Source of the DNA: Sphingobacteriales bacterium
Lineage (GTDB): Bacteria > Bacteroidota > Bacteroidia > Chitinophagales > UBA2359
DNA: 64,000 nucleotides
Direction: 5' to 3'
NCBI GenBank assembly: GCA_016711295.1
Contig: JADJTE010000001.1
Span: 248,001-312,000 of the forward strand
Below are positions 32,628 to 42,134 of the stretch, piece by piece (within the stretch, counting starts at the first letter, position 1; the number at the start of each line of letters is the position of its first letter). The position numbers and the translations under genes are program-made. The notes under the pieces are model-generated. The model was not told the DNA's origin. It did no database searches and saw only the letters and a program-made list of their open reading frames with translations.

Positions 32628-33737
32628 ATGCCTATCTTAGACGACGAACTATATATGTGGCGTTGCCTACACTTGGCGCAAATAGGCAAAGGGCATACTG
32701 CCCCTAACCCGATGGTGGGTTCGGTGGTGGTATGCGACGGGCGAGTATTGGGCGAAAGCTGGCATACACAATATGGCAAAGCACACGCCGAGCGCGAAGC
32801 CATTGCTCGCATCTCGCCCGCCGATTTGCCATTATTGCCCCGTGCTACGATTTACGTCAATCTCGAACCCTGTGCCCATTACGGCAAAACGCCGCCCTGC
32901 GCCGATTATATCATCGAGTGCGGCATAAGGCGCGTGGTAGTAGCTTGTACCGACCCCTTTGCCCAAGTAGCGGGGCGCGGCATAGCCCGACTGCAACAAG
33001 CAGGTATAGAAGTAATTACGGGCGTATTGGAGCGCGAAGCACAGTGGCTCAATCGGCGGTTTATGGTATTTCAGCAATACCGCCGACCCTATATTATCCT
33101 AAAATGGGCGCAGACCGCCGATGGCTATTTTGCCCCTACCGATGCGAGCCAACGTTGGATTAGCAACCCCGATACTCAAGTACTTTGCCACCGCTGGCGC
33201 AGCGAGGAGGCTGCCGTTATGGTAGCTACGCGCACCGCCCAAGCCGACAATCCACAACTCAACGTGCGCCACTGGCAAGGCGGCAAAATGCCCGTCCGCA
33301 TAGCCATCGACCGCCGCTATACCCTACCCTCGCACCTACATCTATTAGACGGCACACAGCCCACGCTCATTTTTGGCGAACAAGGATTTGAGCCAAGCCA
33401 CCCGCATCTATCCAAGCCGCACCCATTGCGCTATATAAGCCTCACACCCGCGCCCGATTTGTTGCCCCAAATTTGGCAACAACTATACGACCTACAACTG
33501 CAATCCGTATTAGTCGAAGGCGGGGCAAACCTGCTCAATCAGCTCATAGCTAATCATGTTTGGGACGAAGCTCGCGTATTTACAGCCCCTACACGCTGGC
33601 ACGAGGGCATACCTGCCCCACTACTGCCCCCACAACAAGCTCAATTGATACAGCAACAATACTTAGGCGACAACCTATATTCTCACTACATCAACACGAC
33701 CTTTCACCCAAAGGCTACAACAGCATTTTTGGAATAG
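32628..33737 (+). CDS. ribD: Bifunctional riboflavin biosynthesis protein RibD
   Basis: This 369-residue enzyme has an N-terminal deaminase (residues about 1-145) and a C-terminal reductase. The zinc-binding deaminase motifs are KAHAEREA near residue 50 and EPCAHYGKTPPCAD near residue 78. The reductase half shows ILKWAQTADGYFAP, RWISNPDTQ and LVEGGANLLNQ. It converts the GTP cyclohydrolase II product to 5-amino-6-ribitylamino-uracil phosphate. Other rib genes are not in the window. It follows the M48 protease in the same direction and faces the cca gene. Confidence 0.95.
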   Translation: MPILDDELYMWRCLHLAQIGKGHTAPNPMVGSVVVCDGRVLGESWHTQYGKAHAEREAIARISPADLPLLPRATIYVNLEPCAHYGKTPPCADYIIECGIRRVVVACTDPFAQVAGRGIARLQQAGIEVITGVLEREAQWLNRRFMVFQQYRRPYIILKWAQTADGYFAPTDASQRWISNPDTQVLCHRWRSEEAAVMVATRTAQADNPQLNVRHWQGGKMPVRIAIDRRYTLPSHLHLLDGTQPTLIFGEQGFEPSHPHLSKPHPLRYISLTPAPDLLPQIWQQLYDLQLQSVLVEGGANLLNQLIANHVWDEARVFTAPTRWHEGIPAPLLPPQQAQLIQQQYLGDNLYSHYINTTFHPKATTAFLE

Positions 33738-33788
33738 GTCGATAATAAGTACCCGATATAAATTAGGGTTTTTTAGGGCGAAAGTGTT

Positions 33789-35222
33789 CTACTTAGCCAG
33801 AACGACACTCATGCCCAATCTTTGCCCTTGTTCGAGCATATAAGTATAGGCGACTTCATATTCGTTGGGTATGTCGCCCTCTAAGATAGCTTCGCGTATG
33901 GCGGTTTTGATGATGCCTACTTCGCGGCTTGGTCGCAGACCAAAGACCTGCATAATGACTTCGCCGCTGATGGGAGGTTGCCAATTGCGTAGATGGTCTT
34001 TTGCCTCCAATTCTTGCATTTTTTCGACCAATAAGGCGTAGTTATGCAGATAGCGTTTTACTCGTTCTTCGTTGCGCGAGGTGATGTCGGCACGGCATAG
34101 CAGCATCAATTCGTCGATGTCTTCGCCAGCGTCGAACAATAATCGGCGTAGGGCAGAATCGGATATTTCGGATTTGGTGAGCATGACAGGGCGTTGGTGC
34201 ATAGCCACCATTTTTTGCACAAACCGCATCGTCTCGTTGAGGGGCAATTTCAGGCGTTTAAATATTTTTTCAGTTATTGCTGCTCCTACAACTTCGTGCC
34301 CATGAAACGTCCATCCTTCTTCGGCTTTGAAGCGTTTGGTAGGTGGTTTGCCTATATCGTGCAGCAAGGCAGCCCAGCGCAGCCAGAGGTTATTGGTGCT
34401 TGGGCAAATATTATCTAATACTTGTAGCGTATGGTAGAAATTGTCTTTGTGGGCTATGCCGTTTCGAGCTTCTACGCCTTGCATAGCGGCGAGTTCGGGC
34501 AAAATTAGGTGCAGCAAACCCGTATGAAATAGCAATTTGTAGCCTATCGATGGTTTAGGCGTTTGCATCATTTTGTTGAGTTCGGTGGCGATGCGCTCGG
34601 CAGATATGATTTCGATGCGCTGTTTGTTGTTGCTGATGGCTTCGAGCGTATCGGGGTGGATTTGAAAACCCAATTGGGTGGCAAACCGAATAGCACGCAA
34701 CATGCGCAAGGGGTCGTCCGAAAACGTGATGTCGGGGTTGGGCATCGGGGTTCGGATAATGCCATTTTGCAAATCGTCTATGCCGCCAAAAGGGTCTAAT
34801 AGCGTGCCGTAATCGTCTTCGTTTAGGCTAATGGCTAAGGCATTGATGGTAAAATCGCGGCGGTTTTGGTCGTCGGTGAGTGTGCCGACCGCGACGCTGG
34901 GCTTGCGCGAGTCGGGGCTATACGATTCGCGCCGCGCGCCTACAAATTCTATTTCGGTCTCGCCCACTACAAACATTGCCGTACCAAAATGTTGAAATGT
35001 ACTGACCGTACTAGCACCCGCCAAGCGTTTCGCAGTATTTTTTGCCAATGCTACGCCATCGCCCAAGCATACAATATCTATATCTTTGCAAGGGCGGCGT
35101 AGGTATAAGTCGCGCACATAACCGCCTATGATGTAGGCTTTTACGCTACTATCGCGGGCGGCTTGGGCTATGGTTTCAAAATAAATGCGGTGGGTATGGG
35201 ATATGTCGTTGAATGGGGACAT
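33789..35222 (-). CDS. cca: CCA-adding tRNA nucleotidyltransferase with HD domain
   Basis: This class II nucleotidyltransferase has 477 residues. The catalytic head has IIGGYVRDLYLRRPCKDIDIV near residue 32, with the metal-binding DxD. RRDFTINALAISL and the RADPLR-like SDDPLRMLRAIRFA follow. An HD domain is present at LRWAALLHDIGKP with the downstream HGHE. It completes or repairs the 3' CCA of tRNAs; in some bacteria the homologue is a poly(A) polymerase, but the Bacteroidota HD form is usually annotated as CCA-adding. It converges with ribD, and the 51-bp spacer holds no strong hairpin. Confidence 0.93.
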   Translation of the reverse strand: MSPFNDISHTHRIYFETIAQAARDSSVKAYIIGGYVRDLYLRRPCKDIDIVCLGDGVALAKNTAKRLAGASTVSTFQHFGTAMFVVGETEIEFVGARRESYSPDSRKPSVAVGTLTDDQNRRDFTINALAISLNEDDYGTLLDPFGGIDDLQNGIIRTPMPNPDITFSDDPLRMLRAIRFATQLGFQIHPDTLEAISNNKQRIEIISAERIATELNKMMQTPKPSIGYKLLFHTGLLHLILPELAAMQGVEARNGIAHKDNFYHTLQVLDNICPSTNNLWLRWAALLHDIGKPPTKRFKAEEGWTFHGHEVVGAAITEKIFKRLKLPLNETMRFVQKMVAMHQRPVMLTKSEISDSALRRLLFDAGEDIDELMLLCRADITSRNEERVKRYLHNYALLVEKMQELEAKDHLRNWQPPISGEVIMQVFGLRPSREVGIIKTAIREAILEGDIPNEYEVAYTYMLEQGQRLGMSVVLAK

Positions 35223-35318
35223 AGATGTAGAGCGGTGGGGAAAATAGCGAACGAGTAGGGGCAGCTATTTAATTTAGGCGTTAAGTCCGAACGTTTGAAT
35301 AGGAGTAACTATTGGTTT

Positions 35319-35628
35319 GATTTCTAAGTTTTATACACTTACATTACACGATTTTCATGCCTACGGTATGCTCTGGCTTGTGTCTGTTAGATGTTACCGA
35401 TGTAATATGCCTACGGTATTTTAAAGACAATATGCATTGAATATTTTTTATAATATATCATAAGTTATTGACAATCAGTGAATTATATCTTGCATAAATT
35501 CCCCCTCTTTGAGGGGGTTAGGGGGAGTTCTTAGACTAATATCTCAATTATCTAACGCTATTTCCTAAGTCTTAACGCTTGGAAATGGATATACAGCAGA
35601 CAAAATTAATACTCAAAACTTAAAAATC
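35319..35628 (+). mobile_element. Dispersed element R2, copy 2 (MITE-like)
   Basis: About 310 bp from GATTTCTAAGTTTT to AAAACTTAAAAATC, near-perfect terminal inverted repeats, with the internal CCCCCTC-TTT-GAGGGGG hairpin. The flanking sequence ACTATTGGTTT occurs on both sides (35308-35318 and 35633-35643), possibly a target duplication or part of a longer end. Confidence 0.8.
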
Positions 35629-35855
35629 AGAACACTATTGGTTTTATTTTTTCGTTTTGAGTAGAAAAAGTAACCTGCGCATCTTGCTCGCGACCTTGCT
35701 ACAAAGCAGCATTGACCAAAATTTGTTCCCGAAATTGAAAACACAGACCATTAGCATGTCGCCCCTACGGGGCTTAAAAAACGGTTATTGTCGGTCTTTC
35801 TGTTAGTGGTTTCTAATTTTGAGTAGAAAAAAGTATATCGCCCCTATGCCAAGTC
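35629..35855. other. Intergenic region with short palindromic repeats
   Basis: It contains two copies of TTTTGAGTAGAAAAA (near 35653 and 35818) and the palindromic CGCCCCTACGGGGCT near 35762. No ORF was recognised. Confidence 0.5.
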
Positions 35856-36509
35856 TCAAAATTCAATTTCGGTGATACCGCAGGGATATTTTTGTCCTAT
35901 CCATTGCAGCAGGCTTTGGTAATGGTCGGGCCTATTTACATAGTCTAATTGTTGGGTATGAATGAGCAAGATGGGTAGCTGGCGATGCTGCTGTAGGTGT
36001 TGGAGGTAGGTTTTTTGTATTTGCAATAAATAATCGGGCGACATGCTTTGCTCGTAGTTGCGTCCGCGCTGCTTGATGTGTTGTAGTAGTTTTTCTACGG
36101 GTGCGTGCAGATAAACTAATAGGTCGGGTTGTGGCAGTTCGTCGAACAAAGCCCTGAATAGGCGTTCATACAGTTCCAGGAACTCGTCGGGAGGTAAGTT
36201 GGCTTCGGCAAACACAAGCGATTTGTCGAACATATAATCAGAAACGGTGGCGTGTTGTTGTTGATGATGCAGAGTTATCCAATCTTTGACTTGTCGGTGT
36301 CGGTCGAGCAAGAAATGGGCTTCGGCATGGAAGGTATATCTCGTAGGGTTTTCGTAAAATTTGGGCAAAAATGGATTAGTTTCAAATTGTTCGAGCACGA
36401 GTTGCAGAGCATATTCGTGGGCTAATTTTTGGGCTAAGGTAGTTTTTCCTGCACCGATATTGCCTTCTATGACCATAAATTGGTGTGGTGGCTGCTTAAT
36501 GTGAGGCAT
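35856..36509 (-). CDS. Deoxynucleoside kinase
   Basis: This P-loop kinase has 217 residues. The Walker A motif EGNIGAGKTTLAQKLA is near residue 15. EQFETNPFLPKFY and FHAEAHFLLDRHRQ form the substrate pocket seen in dCK/dGK-type kinases; SDYMFDKSLVFAEANL takes the place of the DRS region, and the lid is IKQRGRNYEQ. It phosphorylates deoxynucleosides for salvage; the base preference cannot be read. It lies about 100 bp downstream of cdaA on the same strand. Confidence 0.88.
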   Translation of the reverse strand: MPHIKQPPHQFMVIEGNIGAGKTTLAQKLAHEYALQLVLEQFETNPFLPKFYENPTRYTFHAEAHFLLDRHRQVKDWITLHHQQQHATVSDYMFDKSLVFAEANLPPDEFLELYERLFRALFDELPQPDLLVYLHAPVEKLLQHIKQRGRNYEQSMSPDYLLQIQKTYLQHLQQHRQLPILLIHTQQLDYVNRPDHYQSLLQWIGQKYPCGITEIEF

Positions 36510-36608
36510 GGCAAATAGCGCGGGCTTGTTGTAGGGGTCCGATGGGGGTGAGAATGTTTGTTTATAGGTTTTTGGGGGCGAAAATGGGTTATCTTTTAGC
36601 TGTTCTGT

Positions 36609-37397
36609 TTATATGCTGCGTTGCAAGGCGTTCAGGATTAGGTCGTTTAGGGTTTGGGGCGGCACACCTATTTGCAATTTGCCCTTTTTAGCGTGGGCAA
36701 TTTTGCCTGTTTGCTCGGATACTATCAACACATCGGCATCGAGGTTTTCGCTAATTCCTACGGCGGCGCGGTGGCGCATACCCACACGTTTGGGCAGGTC
36801 GGGGTTTTCGGAGATGGGCAAAACGCAGCCCGCTGCCATAATTTTGCCGCCTGATATCACTACGGCTCCATCATGCAGTGGGCTGCCTTTGTCAAAAATA
36901 CTTTCTAATAGTTTGCTACTCACATTACCGTTGATGCTCACACCTGTTTGGCTAAACACGGCTTTTTCGACCGTATCGACCAATACAATCAAGGCACCTG
37001 TTTTGGTATTCGACATATTTTGGAGTGCCTTTACCAATTCTGCTGTTATATCGTTCAGGTTGCTTGACGTATCAACTTGCCCAAAGAGGCGTTTCCAAAA
37101 ATTATCTTTGCCTATGCCGCTGCCCTTGCCTATATAAAATAAAAATCGCCTTATTTCGGGCTGAAACACAATTGCCAACAAAACAAAACCTGCCCCTAAA
37201 AATTGCCCCAATAAGCTGGCAAGTAGGCGCATTTCGAGTGCTTTGACCAAAATAGCCACCCAATAGATGAGTGCCAATCCCAAAAATATATGAAATGCCA
37301 ATGTTCCTTTGAGTAGGCGATATATTTGGTACAACAATACGCCTACCAATATTACATCGGCAATATCGCTTATTTTTAGGTCTATGAAATCAAACAT
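36609..37397 (-). CDS. cdaA: Diadenylate cyclase CdaA
   Basis: This 262-residue membrane enzyme has three N-terminal hydrophobic segments (residues about 10-95) followed by the DAC domain. The catalytic motifs are intact: SPLHDGAVVISGG near residue 170 and GMRHRAAVGISE near residue 205. It makes cyclic di-AMP from two ATP, controlling turgor and wall homeostasis. The Firmicutes partners cdaR and glmM are absent, as is usual in Bacteroidota. The upstream gene, 36 bp away, encodes a small outer-membrane protein. Confidence 0.93.
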   Translation of the reverse strand: MFDFIDLKISDIADVILVGVLLYQIYRLLKGTLAFHIFLGLALIYWVAILVKALEMRLLASLLGQFLGAGFVLLAIVFQPEIRRFLFYIGKGSGIGKDNFWKRLFGQVDTSSNLNDITAELVKALQNMSNTKTGALIVLVDTVEKAVFSQTGVSINGNVSSKLLESIFDKGSPLHDGAVVISGGKIMAAGCVLPISENPDLPKRVGMRHRAAVGISENLDADVLIVSEQTGKIAHAKKGKLQIGVPPQTLNDLILNALQRSI

Positions 37398-37433
37398 AGG
37401 GTGCTAATGGTTTCGGGAACTGCGCACGGGGCT

Positions 37434-38072
37434 TTAAAATGCAACGCCTATGGTAGCTTCTAAGGCGAAATCTAAATTTTTAAATTTGATGCTGCTGGGG
37501 TCGTCTATCAGGGGCTCAAATACTTCTTCCTTGAAACTATCAAAACCTACATTGGCTTCTACGCCCAAGCGCAATACTTTGAACAATTGGAGGTTTAATC
37601 CACCCAATAGGCTCAATCCTGCTTTGATGCCTTCGCCATCAAACTGCCCTATGACGGTATTGGTAATATCCTTAATTTCGTCTTTTGAGTTGAAAGTCAG
37701 CGGCATATATATGCCCAAATAAGGCGTTAGCAAGCCGCCTGTAAAATGTTTTTCTAAGCCTAAATAAGCCGTCATGCTTTCGCGTACAGCATCGTAGTTG
37801 GTAGATAGGGAGTCGGAAAAACGTATATTTTAGGTTGTTTAGCCCTACTCTCCCAAGCGCAAGGCAAAATGATTTTGTCGAATAAGCGCAAATTGCCCGA
37901 AAACGAAGTCTCGCCTTCGTACTCGGTAGTAGTGCTACCGCTACTTTCTACTTTTTCGATGCCGAAGGCTTTTAATATTGGCAGTGATGCTAATACGTTG
38001 GGCAAACAAAGCCTCGCTTGTCAGTATGGACAAAAATAGGATGCCTATCCAAAGGCAAGAAATGGGGTTTTT
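37434..38072 (-). CDS. Small outer-membrane beta-barrel-like protein (several frameshifts)
   Basis: The reading begins MKNPISCLWIGILFLSILTS with cleavage after LFAQ near 37996. It shifts frame near 38000 and again between 37860 and 37800. It then runs through MTAYLGLEKHFTGGLLTPYLGIYMP and ends in an aromatic (ATIGVAF). Alternating hydrophobic strands (LLGGLNLQLFKVLRLGVEAN, LDFALEATIGV) suggest a porin-like barrel of about 210 residues. Function unknown. At least two indels are needed to restore the frame, so the middle is uncertain. Confidence 0.55.
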
Positions 38073-38116
38073 CATAATGCTTTATAATGTCGTATAACGA
38101 TAATTTTGTTATAATT

Positions 38117-39241
38117 TTAATGCTTAATCACCACTTTACCCGACAGCAATACCGTTGCGTCGTCGTTGCGGGTCAATTGGTAGGCATACAAGCCTTCGGG
38201 CAGGTGGCTCACGTCTTGCGCATCGGCTTGGCTATAATCGGCATCGGCAACCAATTGTCCAAGTGTGTTATAGAGTTGTAAGCGGTAGCTATGGGGCGCG
38301 AGATTGTCGGGCAATTGTACCGAAAAATGTTCATCGGCGGGGTTCGGGTAGGCAGTAATGCGCGTAGGCACACCCACATCTTCTACCGATACGCCACCTG
38401 TGTGCAGGTATTCAACACTGGCAATAGCTGGTCCAAATCCCGTGGCATTGCCCGTCACTGATACTAAGGGATATTGCTGCCCTGGTGTCATAAATCGGTA
38501 GTTCTGGAAGGCAAATGAAGTGTCGAATAGCGTAAGAATGGGTATGCCAAAGACCTCGACACCTGCAAATAGCGTCATTGTTCCCGCTTCGTTGCAGCGC
38601 AATACGCTATAAGGCTGCCCTGCACCGGGCAATTGGAGCGTACCGAAAGCGTCGGCATTTATATTGCGGTCTATGGTCAATATAATTGATAGTGGTACGG
38701 GAAGGGTATCTACCTCGATAGTTTGCTCAAATTCGCCGCTATTGGTCACGGTCTGCCCGTAGGTGATAGGAGTTAGGTAGAGGTCAGAGGGGTCGGCTTC
38801 TAAATTTTGTTCGCCCAAAGAAAATCCGAAAATATCGAGGTTAATATTGATGCCATCATTCAGGATTTTGCCCGCCGCATTGGTGTGGTAGTAGGCTATG
38901 CCCTGAAATCCGCCCAAATCTACGCCTACGTCGGGAATGGCAATACCCAACAAATCGGTGAGCGGAGCCACCCGCGCCATCGTACTGCTGGGAAACTCGC
39001 TTGCTGCCGATGTGGTAGAGGCAGCTACAAACTCGGCAGTTTTTGGCGTACCGTTCAGGTCGCTAAAATTCCAAGTTTGGGCAGTGCTGCTGGCTGTACC
39101 CAAATCCATGTCGGGCAAATTTTGTTGGCGAATACTTTTTGTCGTGCCTACTGTAGGCAAATCGGCAGCGGTGATGCTCACCTGAGCTTGCGTAGTTACA
39201 TAAGTCAAGAGGCAAAAAATAGATAGTAAGAGTTTGCGCAT
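38117..39241 (-). CDS. T9SS type A sorting domain-containing secreted protein
   Basis: This protein has 374 residues. A signal peptide (MRKLLLSIFCLLTYVTTQAQ) is followed by a beta-rich domain of unknown family and a T9SS sorting domain at the C-terminus (ITAYPNPADEHFSVQLP, LQLYNTLGQLVADADY, LPEGLYAYQL, GKVVIKH). The start at 39241 is preferred over an ATG 13 codons upstream because it begins the signal peptide. A promoter-like pair lies 90 bp upstream. It is exported through the outer membrane; its role is unknown. Confidence 0.85.
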   Translation of the reverse strand: MRKLLLSIFCLLTYVTTQAQVSITAADLPTVGTTKSIRQQNLPDMDLGTASSTAQTWNFSDLNGTPKTAEFVAASTTSAASEFPSSTMARVAPLTDLLGIAIPDVGVDLGGFQGIAYYHTNAAGKILNDGININLDIFGFSLGEQNLEADPSDLYLTPITYGQTVTNSGEFEQTIEVDTLPVPLSIILTIDRNINADAFGTLQLPGAGQPYSVLRCNEAGTMTLFAGVEVFGIPILTLFDTSFAFQNYRFMTPGQQYPLVSVTGNATGFGPAIASVEYLHTGGVSVEDVGVPTRITAYPNPADEHFSVQLPDNLAPHSYRLQLYNTLGQLVADADYSQADAQDVSHLPEGLYAYQLTRNDDATVLLSGKVVIKH

Positions 39242-39330
39242 AATAAATAATTGAAATATTTTATAAAAGCAGAAACACAAGATTGAATTGATCGTAACAA
39301 TTCAAATCAAAGGCATTGACGCTTGCCGTG

Positions 39331-39361
39331 CAAAAGTACAGAACTTTGAACATAAAACCAA
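39331..39361 (-). promoter_or_regulatory. Promoter of the T9SS gene, -33 and -7 elements
   Basis: On the minus strand TTG (39361-39359) and TACTTTTG (39338-39331, matching TAnnTTTG) are separated by 20 bp, the spacing expected for the Bacteroidota housekeeping sigma factor. The gene starts at 39241. Confidence 0.55.
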
Positions 39362-39618
39362 GAACACCATTTTAGGAGCAAATAAATGTCGCCATTTTGG
39401 GGCATTTTAATGCAAATAGCTGTATTTTTGTATAGATAAATTAGTGGATAGTGCGGGCAAGCATCGGAAAGCATCTTTTGATGTTATGCTGCTATAATAA
39501 GGCAGTCGTTGCCCATAGAACGCCCATTAGCCCTACTAAATTGCCCAATTATCCCTTTGTACCGCTTCAAATCGGCTTATCAATCCTTTCGCCAAGGCGG
39601 AAAGCTGTGTTTTTTGTT

Positions 39619-39651
39619 ATTGCAAACCCCGCCGCAACTGCCGTATCTTTG
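39619..39651 (+). promoter_or_regulatory. Promoter of the two-cysteine repeat protein gene
   Basis: ATTG (39619-39622) and TATCTTTG (39644-39651) are separated by 21 bp and match the Bacteroidota -33/-7 pair. The start codon is 65 bp further at 39716. Confidence 0.55.
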
Positions 39652-39715
39652 CACCATAACCCTTATTGTTTAATTCCTAGAAGCCAAAACCACCCTAAAA
39701 CCAAAATCTTTTTGT

Positions 39716-42002
39716 ATGAACAACCTAATACGATGGTATCAGTACCTACTACTGACCTTTGCCATTTGGAGCATTACCTTTGGCACGATTGCCGCCCAAT
39801 CCGATGGCGACCCCGCAGGCATGAGTTTTGACGAAGCATATACCGCACTTATCGAAGCGGGATATGCCGAATGTTTTGCCACTGTCGACTTTGCCGAAGA
39901 TGCCACCGCACAAGACCTATACAACTATATCCTCCTGAGCGGGTGCCAACCCAATGGCGGCGGCTTCCCTGGCGATACCATCGGCTGGGGCGGCGAATGG
40001 ACATTGGAAGACGAAATAGAATGGCTATCCGCAAGCTACCCCGAATGTTTTGCCGACGCACCCGAATTTACGGACTTTGAACAACTGTATGAATACCTCT
40101 ATACCTGTCCTGCTTATATCGATGCTAATACATGGGACCTAAACGACGAAATAGAATGGCTATTGACCTATTACCCCGAATGTTTTGCCGACGCACCCGA
40201 ATTTACTACCATCGAAGAATTATATGACTACCTCAACGAAAATTGCGAGCAATGGATAGATGATATGACTTGGACGGTGGAAGAAGAAGTAGAATGGCTA
40301 TCCGCAAGCTATCCCGAATGTTTTGCCGATGCACCCGAATTTGCCAGCTTTGAAGAATTGTATAATTATTTATACAACAATTGCCCATCTTATTATTCTC
40401 CTATCGATACACTATTCCCGCTACCTTGGGACAGCCTCGGCGACGGCGGAACCGACCCCACAATTACACCCGAAGAGTTGGTCGAACAACTTATCGCGGC
40501 GGGTTATGGCGAGTGTTTTGTCGGTGCCCCTGAGTTTGCAGACATTGACGCCGTTTATGACTATTTATTTAACCACTGCGGCGGAGGTATGCCCGGCGAC
40601 ACCGTCATTACCTATCCCGACGACGAATGGTCGGTCGAAGACGAAATCGAATACCTAATATCTATTGGATTGGGCACATGCCTTGAAGGCGCACCCGAAT
40701 TTGCCAACTTCGAAGAACTGTATAGCTACCTCTCAATAGTTGCCCCGACTATATCGACTATATCACTTGGGACATCAACGACGAAATAGAGTGGCTCACA
40801 TCGGCGGGCTACGGCGATTGCCTCGAAGGTACAACCTTTACAAGCATCGAAGAACTATACGCTTATCTCAACGAAAACTGCGAGCAATGGATAGACGATA
40901 TGACTTGGACCTCGAAGACGATATCGAATGGATTATCAGCAGCGGCTACGGCGATTGTATCGAAGGGCTTACCTTTGCTAACTCCGAAGAGCTATACGCC
41001 TACCTCTACGAAAACTGCGAACAATGGATAGACGATATGACTTGGGACCTCGAAGACGAATTGGCTTGGCTCGCCGAATCGGGCTATGCCGATTGTATAG
41101 CAGGACAAACCTTTGCCAGCATCGAAGAGCTATACGCTTTCCTCAATGCCGAATGCGAACAATGGATAGACGATACCACCTGGGACGTATCAGAAGCTAT
41201 CGAATGGGTCGGCGCGGCAGGCTACGGCGATTGCCTCGTGGGCGCACCCGAATTTGCCACTGTCGAAGACCTATATGCCTACCTTGGCGAAAACTGCGAG
41301 CAATGGATTGACGACATGACATGGACGGTAGACGAAGAAATAGAATGGCTCATTTCGATGGGATACGGCGACTGCCTCACCGATGCACCTGCCTTTACTA
41401 ATATCGAAGAATTATATACCTACCTCTACGAAAACTGCGAGGCATTTACATCGGGCGGCTACGACTATCCCGTCGAAATACCCGAATGTATGCTGGCTAT
41501 GCCCGCCGACATCACCACCTTGCAAGGCTATCTCGATTATGTTGCTGCCAACTGCGGTGCCGAATTTTTAGCGGGTATCCCTGCTTGTTATTTTGAAGCA
41601 CCCGACTTTGCAACCGACGAAGAATTTTTTGCTTGGATAAGCGAAAACTGTACCGAAGGGCTTGCTCCTATGACCGACGACCAAAATAGCGTGATGCAAA
41701 CCTATTATTTTGCCACCAACGGTATGCCCGAAGGCAACCCAAGCCAAGTAAATTCTGCTACCAATATCGCAATAGGCTTGGCTCCCAATCCTGCTGCCGA
41801 ATACGTCACCGTACAAAGCCCCGACCCCATTGCACAATGCCATATATTTGACCTAAACGGAAAACAAATAGCTGCTGCTAACAATATACAACAAACCCAA
41901 ATCAATATCCCATTAGACGGAGTTGCCAAAGGCATATATATTGTAAAAGTGCTGACTACCAACGGCAAAGTGGGCATCCAAAAGCTAACGGTAGCTTTCT
42001 AA
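39716..42002 (+). CDS. Secreted T9SS protein built of acidic two-cysteine repeats (two frameshifts)
   Basis: Repaired, this is a protein of about 763 residues: a signal peptide ending IAAQ, eleven clear copies of an acidic repeat of about 46-60 residues and one or two degenerate ones, then a T9SS sorting domain (LAPNPAAEYVTVQSP, HIFDLNGKQIAAANN, KGIYIVKVLT). Each repeat follows W-x-[LV]-x-[DE]-E-I-E-W-L, then Y-x-[ED]-C-[FL], A-P-E-F, [EQ]-[EQ]-L-Y-x-Y-L and a closing N-C. Two single-base losses, near 40737 and 40908 (TGGAC for TGGGAC), break the frame; the stretch between reads correctly in the third frame. I recognise no named family for the repeat. It is likely a rigid, disulfide-stabilised, strongly negative surface protein. 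Confidence 0.8.
39821..41443 (+). repeat. Tandem protein-coding repeats, two cysteines per unit
   Basis: Eleven recognisable units can be counted; unit DNA has diverged far more than in the 216-bp array at 10-14 kb, but the amino-acid pattern EIEWL / Y-x-[ED]-C / F / LYxYL / NC is kept. Later units share the linker EQWIDDMTW almost exactly. Confidence 0.8.
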
Positions 42003-42042
42003 ACCCTCGTTACCTGCCCAATCAATCGCCCTAAAAACAAGC

Positions 42043-42090
42043 AATAGCCGCTACCAAACCCCCATAAAAAGGGATGCGATAGCGGCTATT
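42043..42090. terminator. Bidirectional terminator between convergent genes
   Basis: AATAGCCGCTA (42043-42053) and TAGCGGCTATT (42080-42090) form a perfect 11-bp stem; the loop contains an inner CCC/GGG pair. It lies between the repeat-protein stop and the polX-like stop. Confidence 0.7.
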
Positions 42091-42134
42091 TATATGATAT
42101 AGGAGAGAAAACGAGGAACTGCCGATTAAAGGCG

